Of a stretch of DNA of 56,970 nucleotides, positions 26,298-33,957 are shown one piece after another. The stretch comes from JAHFKM01 sp035655455 (GTDB lineage: Archaea; Nanobdellota; Nanobdellia; SCGC-AAA011-G17; GW2011-AR18), in the NCBI GenBank assembly GCA_035655455.1, contig DASRUL010000005.1:1-56970 (forward strand). The letters are read 5' to 3'. Within the stretch, counting starts at the first letter, position 1; each line of letters opens with the position of its first letter. A program made the translations under genes and the position numbers. The notes below the pieces were generated by a model. It was not told the origin of the DNA, did no database searches, and saw nothing but the letters and a program-made list of their open reading frames with translations.

Positions 26298-26333
26298 GAA
26301 ACTGCGCAAAGAGAGAAGATTTATAAGGCTTTA

Positions 26334-27074
26334 TCAGAATACCTTCTCATAAATTTTCACAACAAACCTTAACGGAGAATACATCAACCTCAACCGCGTC
26401 ACAGCCAAGAACATCTCAACCGTGGCCTTTTTCACATTTAATTTTGAACCCTCAGTATCCTTCCATACTGTAGGAACTTCCTTCCACGTAAACCCCTGAC
26501 GCTTTAACTGGTACAACAAGTCAATATCAAACGCCCACCTTGTTATTCCCATCTTCGGAAGAATCTTTTCTATAACTTTTTTTGTGAAAATTTTCGCACC
26601 GCACTGGCTGTCAGCAAGCTTCAAACCAAACAAGAACCTAATCAAGAGATTAAACCCTCGCGAAGCAACCCTCCTACTCAACGGCTGCTTCGGCTCAACA
26701 ACAGCGCCTTTCATGTACCGTGACGCAATCACCGCATCAGCGTATCCAATGCTCCTAAAAATCCTGTCGAACTCCTCAGCAGTCGTGGAATTATCTGCAT
26801 CCACAAACCCAATATTGTTTCCTCTCGCGACCTTCCACCCTTCTATTACAGCACCGCCCTTTCCAATCCCTTCCTTAAATTCCAAGATTCTTAGCTGCTT
26901 GTACCTCTTAAACCTCTCAACCACACTCATTGTATTATCCCGACATCCATTCAGCACCACAATCACCTCAACATCATCCTTATATTTTTTAGAAAAATAA
27001 AATAAGTACTCCTGAAGCGTCCTTCCTATCCTTTTTTCTTCGTTGTACGCCGGAATAACAATGCTTAGCTCCAT
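26334..27074 (-). CDS. GT2 polyprenyl-phosphate sugar transferase (DPM/Alg5-like)
   Basis: The 246-residue protein has ELSIVIPAYNEEKRIGRTLQ, NIGFVDADNSTTAEEF (DxD) and SQCGAKIFTKKVIEKILPKM, the layout of dolichyl-phosphate glucosyl/mannosyltransferases. No C-terminal membrane domain is present, as in eukaryal Dpm1. It would supply polyprenyl-phosphate sugars used by the GT-C enzymes in this window. ATG 27074 lies inside the end of the flippase gene (10-base overlap), so these are co-transcribed with the Alg7-like gene. Confidence 0.85.
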   Translation of the reverse strand: MELSIVIPAYNEEKRIGRTLQEYLFYFSKKYKDDVEVIVVLNGCRDNTMSVVERFKRYKQLRILEFKEGIGKGGAVIEGWKVARGNNIGFVDADNSTTAEEFDRIFRSIGYADAVIASRYMKGAVVEPKQPLSRRVASRGFNLLIRFLFGLKLADSQCGAKIFTKKVIEKILPKMGITRWAFDIDLLYQLKRQGFTWKEVPTVWKDTEGSKLNVKKATVEMFLAVTRLRLMYSPLRFVVKIYEKVF

Positions 27075-28312
27075 CCTCTCCTCGTGTACCAATATAAAAC
27101 GAGAAACAACCCGACCATCGTTCCTGCGAGAATCTTCACCACCTGACCAAGCGTCTCATGAAACACCCCAATCAGCAACGCCTCAATCACAAAAAACACC
27201 CCTAAAACGTACACAAACTTCGTCCTGTTCACAGAAAGATTGTAGAGCGAAAGCAAATAACAAAGAGAAAAAAACGCCATCGCAATGCCCATCGCACCAA
27301 CAAGAGGAACAATCGGCAAGTACTGCTCACCAAACAACACCAACACGATCAGCTTCGGCACCGCGAAATACACCCCTACAGCAACGATAGAACCTAGCAC
27401 CATCAATATCAACGATTTTTTCAACAAATGCTTGTTCTCCTTTTTTAACGAATGCATCTCGGCGACCTTCGGAAACATCACACTCCCAAGAGCAAACGTT
27501 CCGAAGAAAATAACCTTCCCAATAATCGATAAGGCAGCATAATACCCTGCCTCAGCAGCAGAAAAAAAATGCTTTACCAAGAGCACGTCAATAGTATAAT
27601 ACCCTGTCAGAATCACCAACACATAAAACACAGGAAACGCATACTTGTAAATTTCAGCCTTCTCAAATGCCTCACCTTGCTTTTTCAACAAGGCCCTCAA
27701 AGGAAAATACGCCACCAAGAGAGACGCTCCAGCAAACGAAATCACAATCCCAAGAATAGCACCATTCACCCCAAAACCAAGAACAATCAAGCCAAGCCCC
27801 GCCCCTACCTTCAGTAATCCCTCTAACGCAACATTCCACCCCAATTCTTTAAACCTTTGCAGTCCCTGCAAGACACCCCGCATCACAGGCAAGAGCAAGG
27901 CAAAAAACACGATAGGCATGAACACAAGCAGCGCTGTTTTTGGAATCTTCAGAAACGAAGCCAAAGGCGCATGCACCAGGAAAAAAGCCAGGAATCCACC
28001 AACACCAACAATCACCATCTTCCTCAACGAGCGTCCCAGCAACCTGTTCACCTTCTCTTCCTTTCCCTCAGCCCTAAACTGCGCAGAAAACTTCGCGATT
28101 GTTGTTTGAATTACGTTTACCGGAACATTGATCAAGTACAGCAAAGAGATCACCGCGCCGAGCACCCCATACTCAGCAGGACCCAACAAACGACCAGCAG
28201 CAAAATGATATAAGTACGCGAACACGTTCGCGACCATCGTCGCGGAAAACAAGATCACCCCATCTCGCACAAGACTGTCATCTTTCTCATACTTCAACAA
28301 ACTTTTCAGCAT
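27065..28312 (-). CDS. Polysaccharide flippase (MVF superfamily)
   Basis: The 415-residue protein has about 12 membrane helices, ILFSATMVANVFAYLYHFAA and GRLLGPAEYGVLGAVISLLY, typical of MVF-type exporters. It is shorter than the other flippase (512 residues). It is located between the Alg7-like gene (4-base gap) and the DPM-like gene (10-base overlap), which suggests that it moves the lipid-linked glycan initiated by the former. Confidence 0.85.
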   Translation of the reverse strand: MLKSLLKYEKDDSLVRDGVILFSATMVANVFAYLYHFAAGRLLGPAEYGVLGAVISLLYLINVPVNVIQTTIAKFSAQFRAEGKEEKVNRLLGRSLRKMVIVGVGGFLAFFLVHAPLASFLKIPKTALLVFMPIVFFALLLPVMRGVLQGLQRFKELGWNVALEGLLKVGAGLGLIVLGFGVNGAILGIVISFAGASLLVAYFPLRALLKKQGEAFEKAEIYKYAFPVFYVLVILTGYYTIDVLLVKHFFSAAEAGYYAALSIIGKVIFFGTFALGSVMFPKVAEMHSLKKENKHLLKKSLILMVLGSIVAVGVYFAVPKLIVLVLFGEQYLPIVPLVGAMGIAMAFFSLCYLLSLYNLSVNRTKFVYVLGVFFVIEALLIGVFHETLGQVVKILAGTMVGLFLVLYWYTRRGWS

Positions 28313-28316
28313 CGGC

Positions 28317-29321
28317 CTAAATAACCCAGATCAAGGCGCTAAAAAAAGCCTCGATCCCCATCATCAACCACACGATTCTTTTTTCAGTAAACCTTCCCCT
28401 CCTTGTGAAGAGATGAATTAAAGAATAAATCCTCTCTCCCTGCCTTGAATGAACCTTCCCCTCCTTAAAAATACCATAACTCTGCGCCTGAAAATTACTT
28501 CTCGCTTTCAGAACAAACTCAATAAAAAAAGGAACAGACACGATCAACGCAGCCCTCTCAAGATTCCCCAAAATCGCGATAACAGCCAAAGAGCCACCCA
28601 TCAAGTAAGTCAAGGAATCACCAGGAAGAATTTTCGCAGGGAATTTATTGTACAAATAAAACGCGAGTAAAGCAGTGAATGTCACTAAGGCAATCAACGC
28701 ACCCAGGTACTCATGGTGCGTGTAAGCAAACAACCCTAAACTTCCCATATACACGAGCCCCATTCCAGCTTCCACCCCATTTAACCCCGCAAGCATATTC
28801 ACCATATTCGCAGCGCCTACCACTCCCAGCGGGACGAGCACTAAGGGATAAAGAATTCCAAAATCAACAACACCAAGGAAAGGGAGACCCATTTCTGTCG
28901 TACCAACGCTGACCACCATCAAAGGAATCGCCGCAGTCAATGTCAGCAGCGGTTTTTGCCACTGCCTCAACCCAGAAGAACTGTCCCGAGACTCAACCAC
29001 CAAATCATCCAGAAAACCGACGAGCGTAATAATAAAGATTGACACCATTGCCGCAAACAAAAACAATAATCCCGCCTCATTCACAACCCTGCTTAACTCT
29101 GTCTCTATGAAAAATGTCCTGACAAAAATAAACCCCAACAACCCAGCAAGCATGCCCGCAAGCACAGGAATACCAGCAGAAAAAGGAATCAAAGGCGTGT
29201 GTTCTTTGTTTTGATCCTTCACCTCTAAACGAATCTTTTTCACATAACGAATCCACCACGACATTCCTAAATACACTACCAAGAAGCTGATTACGCCGAA
29301 CAGCAAGACTAAGATGAGCAT
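28317..29321 (-). CDS. Alg7/AglH-like polyprenyl-phosphate sugar-1-phosphate transferase
   Basis: The 334-residue membrane protein belongs to the GPT (MraY/WecA/Alg7) family. VGFLDDLVVE carries the DD pair that binds metal, NMVNMLAGLNGVEAGMG matches the conserved N-x-x-N...NG loop, and LPGDSLTYLMGGS matches the Alg7-specific block. The enzyme starts lipid-linked oligosaccharide synthesis by transferring a HexNAc-1-phosphate to dolichol/polyprenyl phosphate. ATG 29321 is selected over a TTG 15 bases upstream because TTTATAAG is placed correctly for a leaderless message. The second transposon-like unit inserted just upstream of this box (target duplication from 29358). Confidence 0.85.
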   Translation of the reverse strand: MLILVLLFGVISFLVVYLGMSWWIRYVKKIRLEVKDQNKEHTPLIPFSAGIPVLAGMLAGLLGFIFVRTFFIETELSRVVNEAGLLFLFAAMVSIFIITLVGFLDDLVVESRDSSSGLRQWQKPLLTLTAAIPLMVVSVGTTEMGLPFLGVVDFGILYPLVLVPLGVVGAANMVNMLAGLNGVEAGMGLVYMGSLGLFAYTHHEYLGALIALVTFTALLAFYLYNKFPAKILPGDSLTYLMGGSLAVIAILGNLERAALIVSVPFFIEFVLKARSNFQAQSYGIFKEGKVHSRQGERIYSLIHLFTRRGRFTEKRIVWLMMGIEAFFSALIWVI

Positions 29322-29357
29322 TATCAAGCCCACCAAGAAAGCTTATAAAAAGGTTTC

Positions 29358-29366
29358 CCTCAGCTT
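29358..29366. repeat. Left 9-base target duplication (CCTCAGCTT)
   Basis: CCTCAGCTT immediately precedes the left inverted repeat at 29367. The identical 9 bases follow the right inverted repeat at 32461-32469. Confidence 0.85.
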
Positions 29367-29475
29367 GGCTCTGTCCTAAGTCCTTTTCACGAGTTACATT
29401 CCAAGCCACTCAAATCGGGTTTTCTTATGGAAAAAACTGGGTCTTTCCAAAGTGAACATTCAACAAAAATAAGGT

Positions 29476-29488
29476 TTAGGACAGAGCC
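29476..29488. repeat. Internal copy of the transposon end
   Basis: TTAGGACAGAGCC matches the right terminal repeat in the same orientation. With the left end it would bound a 122-base unit, but no matching duplication flanks that pair. It is probably a relic end from an earlier insertion or an internally deleted copy. Confidence 0.7.
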
Positions 29489-29665
29489 CCCAACAACAAC
29501 ACTAAAAGCGAGATCATTGCAGCTACCGCGATAGTCGCTGTTTTTTTTGCGCTCTTTTTCCTGCATGGAACTGGTAGCGACAGTAAAAACTACAAAACTG
29601 GCCAAAGGATCAAAAATTACCCGGAATTTAACTTACACGCATCGCCCAGAATTACAAACTTTTAA
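29480..29665 (+). pseudogene. Possible start-less remnant of a small membrane protein
   Basis: After a TAG at 29477-29479 an open frame runs to TAA at 29663-29665 and reads as a hydrophobic helix (IIAATAIVAVFFALFFLHG) followed by a polar tail. There is no in-frame ATG, GTG or TTG. It begins at the internal transposon end, so it may be the C-terminal stub of a membrane protein cut by an earlier insertion. Chance is a fair alternative, since the final 33 bases run antisense to the peptidase gene. Confidence 0.25.
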
Positions 29666-32140
29666 GTTCGGGCATTGTGAATTAGACGTGCAAGCCGAGC
29701 ATAGCCATCCCCCTGGAGTTAGAGCGCAGTATCCAGACCGGCATTGCGAAGATCTCAAACATACACCGCCATTCCTGATGCTGCTGGCTCCGCAAACTCT
29801 TCTGGTCTGGTATTGGATGCAGGCTCCCGAGGAACAATCAGAATCTACTGTGCACAATGAGCCATCAGGCAAATTGGTTTGCGCTTGGCTGGAGCAGACA
29901 TTGTTCAGACAATTAAACGATTGGCACTGGATGCTTAAGCTGCAGGATGCGCCAGCCTGAAGATTGGATGGCAGGCAGGTCAGTCTGCTTGATCCGGCAG
30001 GATATCTGCATAAATTGGAGCTGCATTCTGAATCAGTTGAACATGATGCGCCATAGCCTAAACTTCCTGTCTCAGCCAAGCAGAATTTACCTTGTCCTGC
30101 AGGATTATTGATGCAATTTCCGGATAAGCATTGGTTATGGTTTTCACAGGTTTCACCGACGGAAAATCCGGCTATACAGAATTTTGCGTTTATTGGTCCT
30201 CGGCATAAATTAGGAGCGGGGCACTCTTCGTTGTACCAGCAGGAATCTCCGATGTTTTTTAAAGGTATACATTGTTTTTGAGTAAATTGACCGATTCGTC
30301 TACATGATCCGGAAAGGCATTGCGCATCTACATAACAGTTCTGATAATCTTCGAAGTTAGAGTTGAGGCATATTTTTTCTCCAAGAGGATCACTTGCGCA
30401 AAGATTTGAGGTACACTGGCGACTAGTTGAACAGAATCTATCTTTAGTGAGCCCAGAAGGGAGACATTGTTTAATTCTTATTCCTTGCGGATAATCGCAC
30501 ACTCCGGAAATGCATTCAGCGTCATTGGAGCAGGTATAACCGCCGCGTCCATGCAAATTTCCAGTGCATATTCCGCGTAGATCTACTTGGCCGGTAGTCT
30601 CAATCATTCGATAACATATATGAGCTTCATTTATTTCTTCGTAATTTCTTTGTGAGAATATTATGTTTCCATCATTACCAAAACCAGAAGCGAGATGCCC
30701 AGCACCACCACCCATGACTGACATCTCAGTTGGTTTAACTAAAAAAAAAGCGTAAGAACATCCATTAAATACATTAGGCCACCAAGGTTTAGAACTCGGT
30801 AGACAATTAGGGTATAGTGGAAAAGGATATCCTGGGTTCGTGGTATATTCATCAGCAAGATTGCCAAACGAGTGTCCTACTTCGTGAAGAAATGTAATTA
30901 TAATGTTGTTCCAAACAGTACTGTCATCATCGCTTAACCAAACTCGTGAATTTCCGCCCATCACGAAAGAGAACCATCGGTCAAAATTAGCAGAAGATTT
31001 GCATTTATCCCTAAGCACGTAAATAATATTAGTATTGGATAACCCGCAGGGCTCAATTGGATTATATCGATCGCACGTCTCTTTAAGATCATTGCGAGAG
31101 GAGGGTAAAGGTAAATCCTGATCCAGATACCAGAAATTGAACAAATGATTATTGTACTTAAAAGGATCCATTCCAAACAAGCCAGATGTTGATCTTTTTC
31201 GGAGGTCTTCTCGGGTATATCGTTCTGTTACTCCTTTCGCATTATAATCAATCATCTCTAACAAATATTTTGTAAACTCCGGAAGTCCTCGTTGATCCCG
31301 ACCGTAACCTAGCCCCACAAAAACAAGGTTAACTCGGTTTTCGCCCAAAGCGTTATGCCCAGGAAAAATTTCTTTGTAACCAGTACACTCCTGCTGGAAG
31401 GTATTGCCTTCATCGCTGTTAATCCCCACTAACGTTCGTTCAGACGAACCATCTACTGTTCTTCCAGTAATTAAAGAGGGCTGGCTTCCTCCCACGGATA
31501 CGGGAGTTATTGAAGAACTCATCAATTCAAAATATTCCCGGTTTCCAGAGCTGGAAACAGCATATTCTTGGTCAGAAACAACCGCTCCTTTATTAGAGAT
31601 TATCTGCAATCTTGCCGGGCTGTTGGCTAAAGGCCTTTCCACGGTAAATCTAACTTCCACTTCCGTTTTAGAACTTTCTTTAATATTTCCTAAATTAATG
31701 GTTCCATCGTCATTAAACTGTTCGGAGATCTCTAAAGTGGTCAGGCCAAAAAATTGCGTATAATCTTGGCTGTTAACATTCAAAACTGCCCGGTAAATTT
31801 CTTCCTGATTTAATCCTCCGGCTTCCTGAGCCTGAGTTCTATATTCTTCAATTTTCCTGGTTGCTTCTGAAGACTGAGTGTACATTCGCGCCTGTTTCAA
31901 TTTCCAATTGCCGGTGTCCAAAACCAAGGCATAGACATAATGCCGTATCCCTTCAGAAGTCATCGGGCTAATTTCTCCCCGGATGGAGCTTGCTGTTGAT
32001 TTGCTTGCAGAAAATTTGTTGAAATCAGTTGAGAAAGCCTGCCCGACAAAATTCTCATTTCCAATAATGATCACTCCGGAAATTACTGCCAGCAACAGAA
32101 CAAGTATTACATAATGAACTTGCTTAAAACCTCTTTTCAT
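29633..32140 (-). CDS. Secreted M64-type (IgA-peptidase-like) metallopeptidase with Cys-rich repeats
   Basis: The 835-residue protein has an N-terminal membrane anchor or signal segment (about 8-27). The central domain carries HEVGHSFGNLADEY (about residues 416-429), the HExxH zinc motif with the LADEY tail typical of peptidase M64. The C-terminal third holds repeated Cys-rich units of about 40-45 residues built around C..D..C.SG.C, probably disulfide-bonded binding modules. It is likely exported and acts on proteins at or outside the cell surface. Paired with the next gene (6-base gap), it is the main cargo of the 29367-32460 transposon. Its codon usage and repeat architecture look foreign to the surrounding genes. 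Confidence 0.85.
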   Translation of the reverse strand: MKRGFKQVHYVILVLLLAVISGVIIIGNENFVGQAFSTDFNKFSASKSTASSIRGEISPMTSEGIRHYVYALVLDTGNWKLKQARMYTQSSEATRKIEEYRTQAQEAGGLNQEEIYRAVLNVNSQDYTQFFGLTTLEISEQFNDDGTINLGNIKESSKTEVEVRFTVERPLANSPARLQIISNKGAVVSDQEYAVSSSGNREYFELMSSSITPVSVGGSQPSLITGRTVDGSSERTLVGINSDEGNTFQQECTGYKEIFPGHNALGENRVNLVFVGLGYGRDQRGLPEFTKYLLEMIDYNAKGVTERYTREDLRKRSTSGLFGMDPFKYNNHLFNFWYLDQDLPLPSSRNDLKETCDRYNPIEPCGLSNTNIIYVLRDKCKSSANFDRWFSFVMGGNSRVWLSDDDSTVWNNIIITFLHEVGHSFGNLADEYTTNPGYPFPLYPNCLPSSKPWWPNVFNGCSYAFFLVKPTEMSVMGGGAGHLASGFGNDGNIIFSQRNYEEINEAHICYRMIETTGQVDLRGICTGNLHGRGGYTCSNDAECISGVCDYPQGIRIKQCLPSGLTKDRFCSTSRQCTSNLCASDPLGEKICLNSNFEDYQNCYVDAQCLSGSCRRIGQFTQKQCIPLKNIGDSCWYNEECPAPNLCRGPINAKFCIAGFSVGETCENHNQCLSGNCINNPAGQGKFCLAETGSLGYGASCSTDSECSSNLCRYPAGSSRLTCLPSNLQAGASCSLSIQCQSFNCLNNVCSSQAQTNLPDGSLCTVDSDCSSGACIQYQTRRVCGASSIRNGGVCLRSSQCRSGYCALTPGGWLCSACTSNSQCPNLKVCNSGRCV

Positions 32141-32146
32141 GTTCTT

Positions 32147-32410
32147 CTATTCTGGTGTTATACAGAATGGTTGCGGTGGGTAGGACTCTAATAAGCCGCA
32201 TCCATTTCTATTTCCACACCGGTCTTCGCAATATTGGGAAAATTCTTGATAACTCAGGCATTTTTGTCCAGTTTCTATCGCATAGCAATTTAGTCCGGCA
32301 GGGCAATTTCCTTCATTATTGCAGGAAACAAAATTATTTCTGGTGGCGCTTTGACATGCCGTCAATATTAATGAGGTGAGCAAGGATAATATCAACAATA
32401 GTTTTTTCAT
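32147..32410 (-). CDS. Small Cys-rich lipoprotein
   Basis: The 87-residue protein has a basic-hydrophobic leader ending in LILTAC, a lipobox that would anchor the mature protein by its N-terminal Cys. About 10 further cysteines (CNNEGNCPAGLNC, CEDRCGNRNGC) echo the Cys-rich modules of the adjacent peptidase. It lies upstream of the peptidase gene on the same strand, separated by 6 bases, so the two are likely co-transcribed and may act together on the cell surface. ATG 32410 lies about 37 bases inside the right transposon end. Confidence 0.75.
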   Translation of the reverse strand: MKKLLLILSLLTSLILTACQSATRNNFVSCNNEGNCPAGLNCYAIETGQKCLSYQEFSQYCEDRCGNRNGCGLLESYPPQPFCITPE

Positions 32411-32460
32411 CTATTAAAGAAGAATTAACTAGTATAAAAATGTTATCTTAGGACAGAGCC

Positions 32461-32469
32461 CCTCAGCTT
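32461..32469. repeat. Right 9-base target duplication (CCTCAGCTT)
   Basis: It is identical to 29358-29366 and directly abuts the right inverted repeat ending at 32460. Confidence 0.85.
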
Positions 32470-32553
32470 TTTTTTATTCTTGATGCGAGAAAACTATCCA
32501 CTTTAGTGGACTGAGATGAATCGCATTCTATTTGAATTCTGAAAAATTAAAAT

Positions 32554-32580
32554 GCATGGCGAGCGAAGCTTGCGCCATGC
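32554..32580. repeat. Leader hairpin of the second IS200-type element
   Basis: GCATGGCG (32554-32561) pairs with CGCCATGC (32573-32580) and the intervening AGC/GCT extends the stem. It lies about 55 bases before the transposase start, the same relative place as the hairpin at 1767-1797. Confidence 0.75.
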
Positions 32581-32634
32581 ACTTTTCACTAAAGTTCAAC
32601 ATAGCGTTAGCTCTCCTCCGCCAGGAGCACAAAA

Positions 32635-33057
32635 ATGGAATACACACGTCATGCGCACAGCGTCGGAGACAACTTTTGGCACATAGAATGGTGTCCAAAG
32701 TACCGCTATAACATATTTGAGAAATTTAAGTATAAGAACCTTGCGGAAGCCTGCATCCGCAAAGTGGCCAAAGAACACAGCCTTGTGATTCACGAACTGC
32801 AAGTCATGCCTGATCACTTGCACTGTGTCGTTAGCATTCCAGATACAATGAGCATCTCAGAAGCAACAAGACTTCTGAAAGGAAGAAGCAGTTACTTGTT
32901 CTTCCGCAATCATGAGAAAGCACGATTACGCTATCCACAAGGACATTTGTGGAGCGTTGGAACATTCAGAACAAGTGTAGGTCACTCAGATCTTCCAACT
33001 ACTCTTCGTTACGTAAGAGAACAACAAGAATATCATGCAGTAGCATCACCCGCATGA
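32635..33057 (+). CDS. tnpA: IS200/IS605 Y1 transposase (TnpA)
   Basis: The 140-residue protein fits canonical IS200 TnpA: FWHIEWCPKYRYNIF (N-terminal strand), MPDHLHCVV (HUH pair HLH, about 61-63), SSYLFF helix and LRYVREQQEYH with the catalytic Tyr at about 129. It acts on single-stranded hairpin ends. The gene appears intact. It is more standard in sequence than the first IS200-type transposase (REP-associated style), so the two elements are relatives rather than copies. Confidence 0.9.
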   Translation: MEYTRHAHSVGDNFWHIEWCPKYRYNIFEKFKYKNLAEACIRKVAKEHSLVIHELQVMPDHLHCVVSIPDTMSISEATRLLKGRSSYLFFRNHEKARLRYPQGHLWSVGTFRTSVGHSDLPTTLRYVREQQEYHAVASPA

Positions 33058-33147
33058 AGCCTCGGACTTTAGCTCGAGGAGAAGGTTACTTAGACTAACT
33101 TTCTCTACCCAAAAACTCTTAAATAGCATTCGCTGACCAAAAATTTC

Positions 33148-33957
33148 ATGACCCTTAAGTTTTTATCCCCCAGCTTTAGAACACGATACCTCAGCATCCT
33201 CGGCCTTGTAGAAAACCTCTCAAAACATCATTCTCTCACAACAACCCTCAACATTGGCTGCGGAGAAGGAGACTACGACAGAGCCCTCACTCCTTACTGC
33301 ACAACCCTCCACTCAGGAGACCTCAACCCTTACGACGTCGCCTTCTGCAAAGAAGCAAACAAAGACCTCGCTATTCGTTACCAAGAACTCGACGCGGAAA
33401 ACTTACCCTTCCAAGACGAAGCCTTTGACTGCATCCTCTGTATAGAAGTCCTAGAACACGTCAACTCCATCGAAAAATCCCTCCAAAACATCCAACGCGC
33501 CCTCAAAAAGGGAGGACTCCTCATCATCACCGTACCCAACTCACGATTCCCTTTCACCTACGACCCCATCAACACCATTCTCAACCTTTTCAACATTTCT
33601 CTTCCCATAGGAGCATACGCCTACGGACATCAAAAACTCATCACCGAAGAAACACTCGAACAACAACTCGCCACATACGGACTCACCCTCCTCAAAAAAG
33701 AACATCTCTCCCATTACCTCGTAGGCTTCTTCGAAATGTACTGGGCAGGACTCGCACAAGCTCTCTTCAAACACAATTCAAAAAACACCCTCAAAAGAAC
33801 CAATAAAAAACTCGTTTTGAGATCAATAACGCTCAACCCCCCAAAAATCCTCCTCTCCATCATCGATACACTTATCCAACTTGATGAAGACCTTTTTAAA
33901 AAATCCAAACGTTCCATAGGCTTCTTACTTTTTCTTCAGAAAACTACGTCGCAATAA
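33148..33957 (+). CDS. SAM-dependent methyltransferase (class I)
   Basis: The 269-residue protein has TLNIGCGEGDYDRALTPY as motif I, LPFQDEAFDCILCIEVLEHV and ALKKGGLLIITVPNSRFPF. The arrangement is that of type 11 methyltransferases. CTTAAATAG at about 33117-33126 supports a leaderless start at 33148. It is the first gene after the IS200-type element and overlaps the next, convergent GT-C gene by 14 bases. Confidence 0.85.
   Translation: MTLKFLSPSFRTRYLSILGLVENLSKHHSLTTTLNIGCGEGDYDRALTPYCTTLHSGDLNPYDVAFCKEANKDLAIRYQELDAENLPFQDEAFDCILCIEVLEHVNSIEKSLQNIQRALKKGGLLIITVPNSRFPFTYDPINTILNLFNISLPIGAYAYGHQKLITEETLEQQLATYGLTLLKKEHLSHYLVGFFEMYWAGLAQALFKHNSKNTLKRTNKKLVLRSITLNPPKILLSIIDTLIQLDEDLFKKSKRSIGFLLFLQKTTSQ

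Larger units (their letters stand above)
29367..32460. mobile_element. Cargo transposon with 14-base inverted repeats (M64-type peptidase plus lipoprotein)
   Basis: The left end GGCTCTGTCCTAAG (29367-29380) and the right end CTTAGGACAGAGCC (32447-32460) are perfect inverted repeats, and CCTCAGCTT is duplicated directly outside both (29358-29366, 32461-32469). The only clear genes inside encode a large secreted metallopeptidase and a small lipoprotein. No transposase is visible, so the unit is non-autonomous. A third copy of the end lies inside at 29476-29488. The GGCTCTGT start is shared with the DDE insertion sequence at 1125-2806, suggesting related transposases. By eye, codon choice in the peptidase gene is less C-ending than in the flanking genes. 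Confidence 0.8.
32485..33090 (+). mobile_element. Second IS200/IS605-type element (ends approximate)
   Basis: It is bounded by the hairpins TCCACTTTAGTGGA (32497-32510) and CCTCGGACTTTAGCTCGAGG (33060-33079). The loops contain CTTTAG, as in the first IS200-type element. The left ends of both also share a CTGAG..GAAT.GC pattern. It contains one transposase gene and no TnpB-like gene. It stands immediately outside the cargo transposon, so this site has collected insertions. Confidence 0.75.

Noticed and set aside
27857..28213. 118-codon plus-strand open frame in the flippase region
   Set aside because: Antisense to a flippase with clear block conservation; low-complexity His/Gln/Asn-rich sequence.
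29367..29488. 122-base unit as an independent MITE
   Set aside because: The sequences outside the two ends (CCTCAGCTT and CCAACAACA) do not match, whereas the outer pair 29367/32460 has a perfect 9-base duplication.
29547..29960. Open frame on the plus strand at the end of the peptidase gene
   Set aside because: It runs antisense to the C-terminal Cys-rich repeats of the peptidase, has no TATA element at its start and reads as low-complexity aromatic and charged residues.
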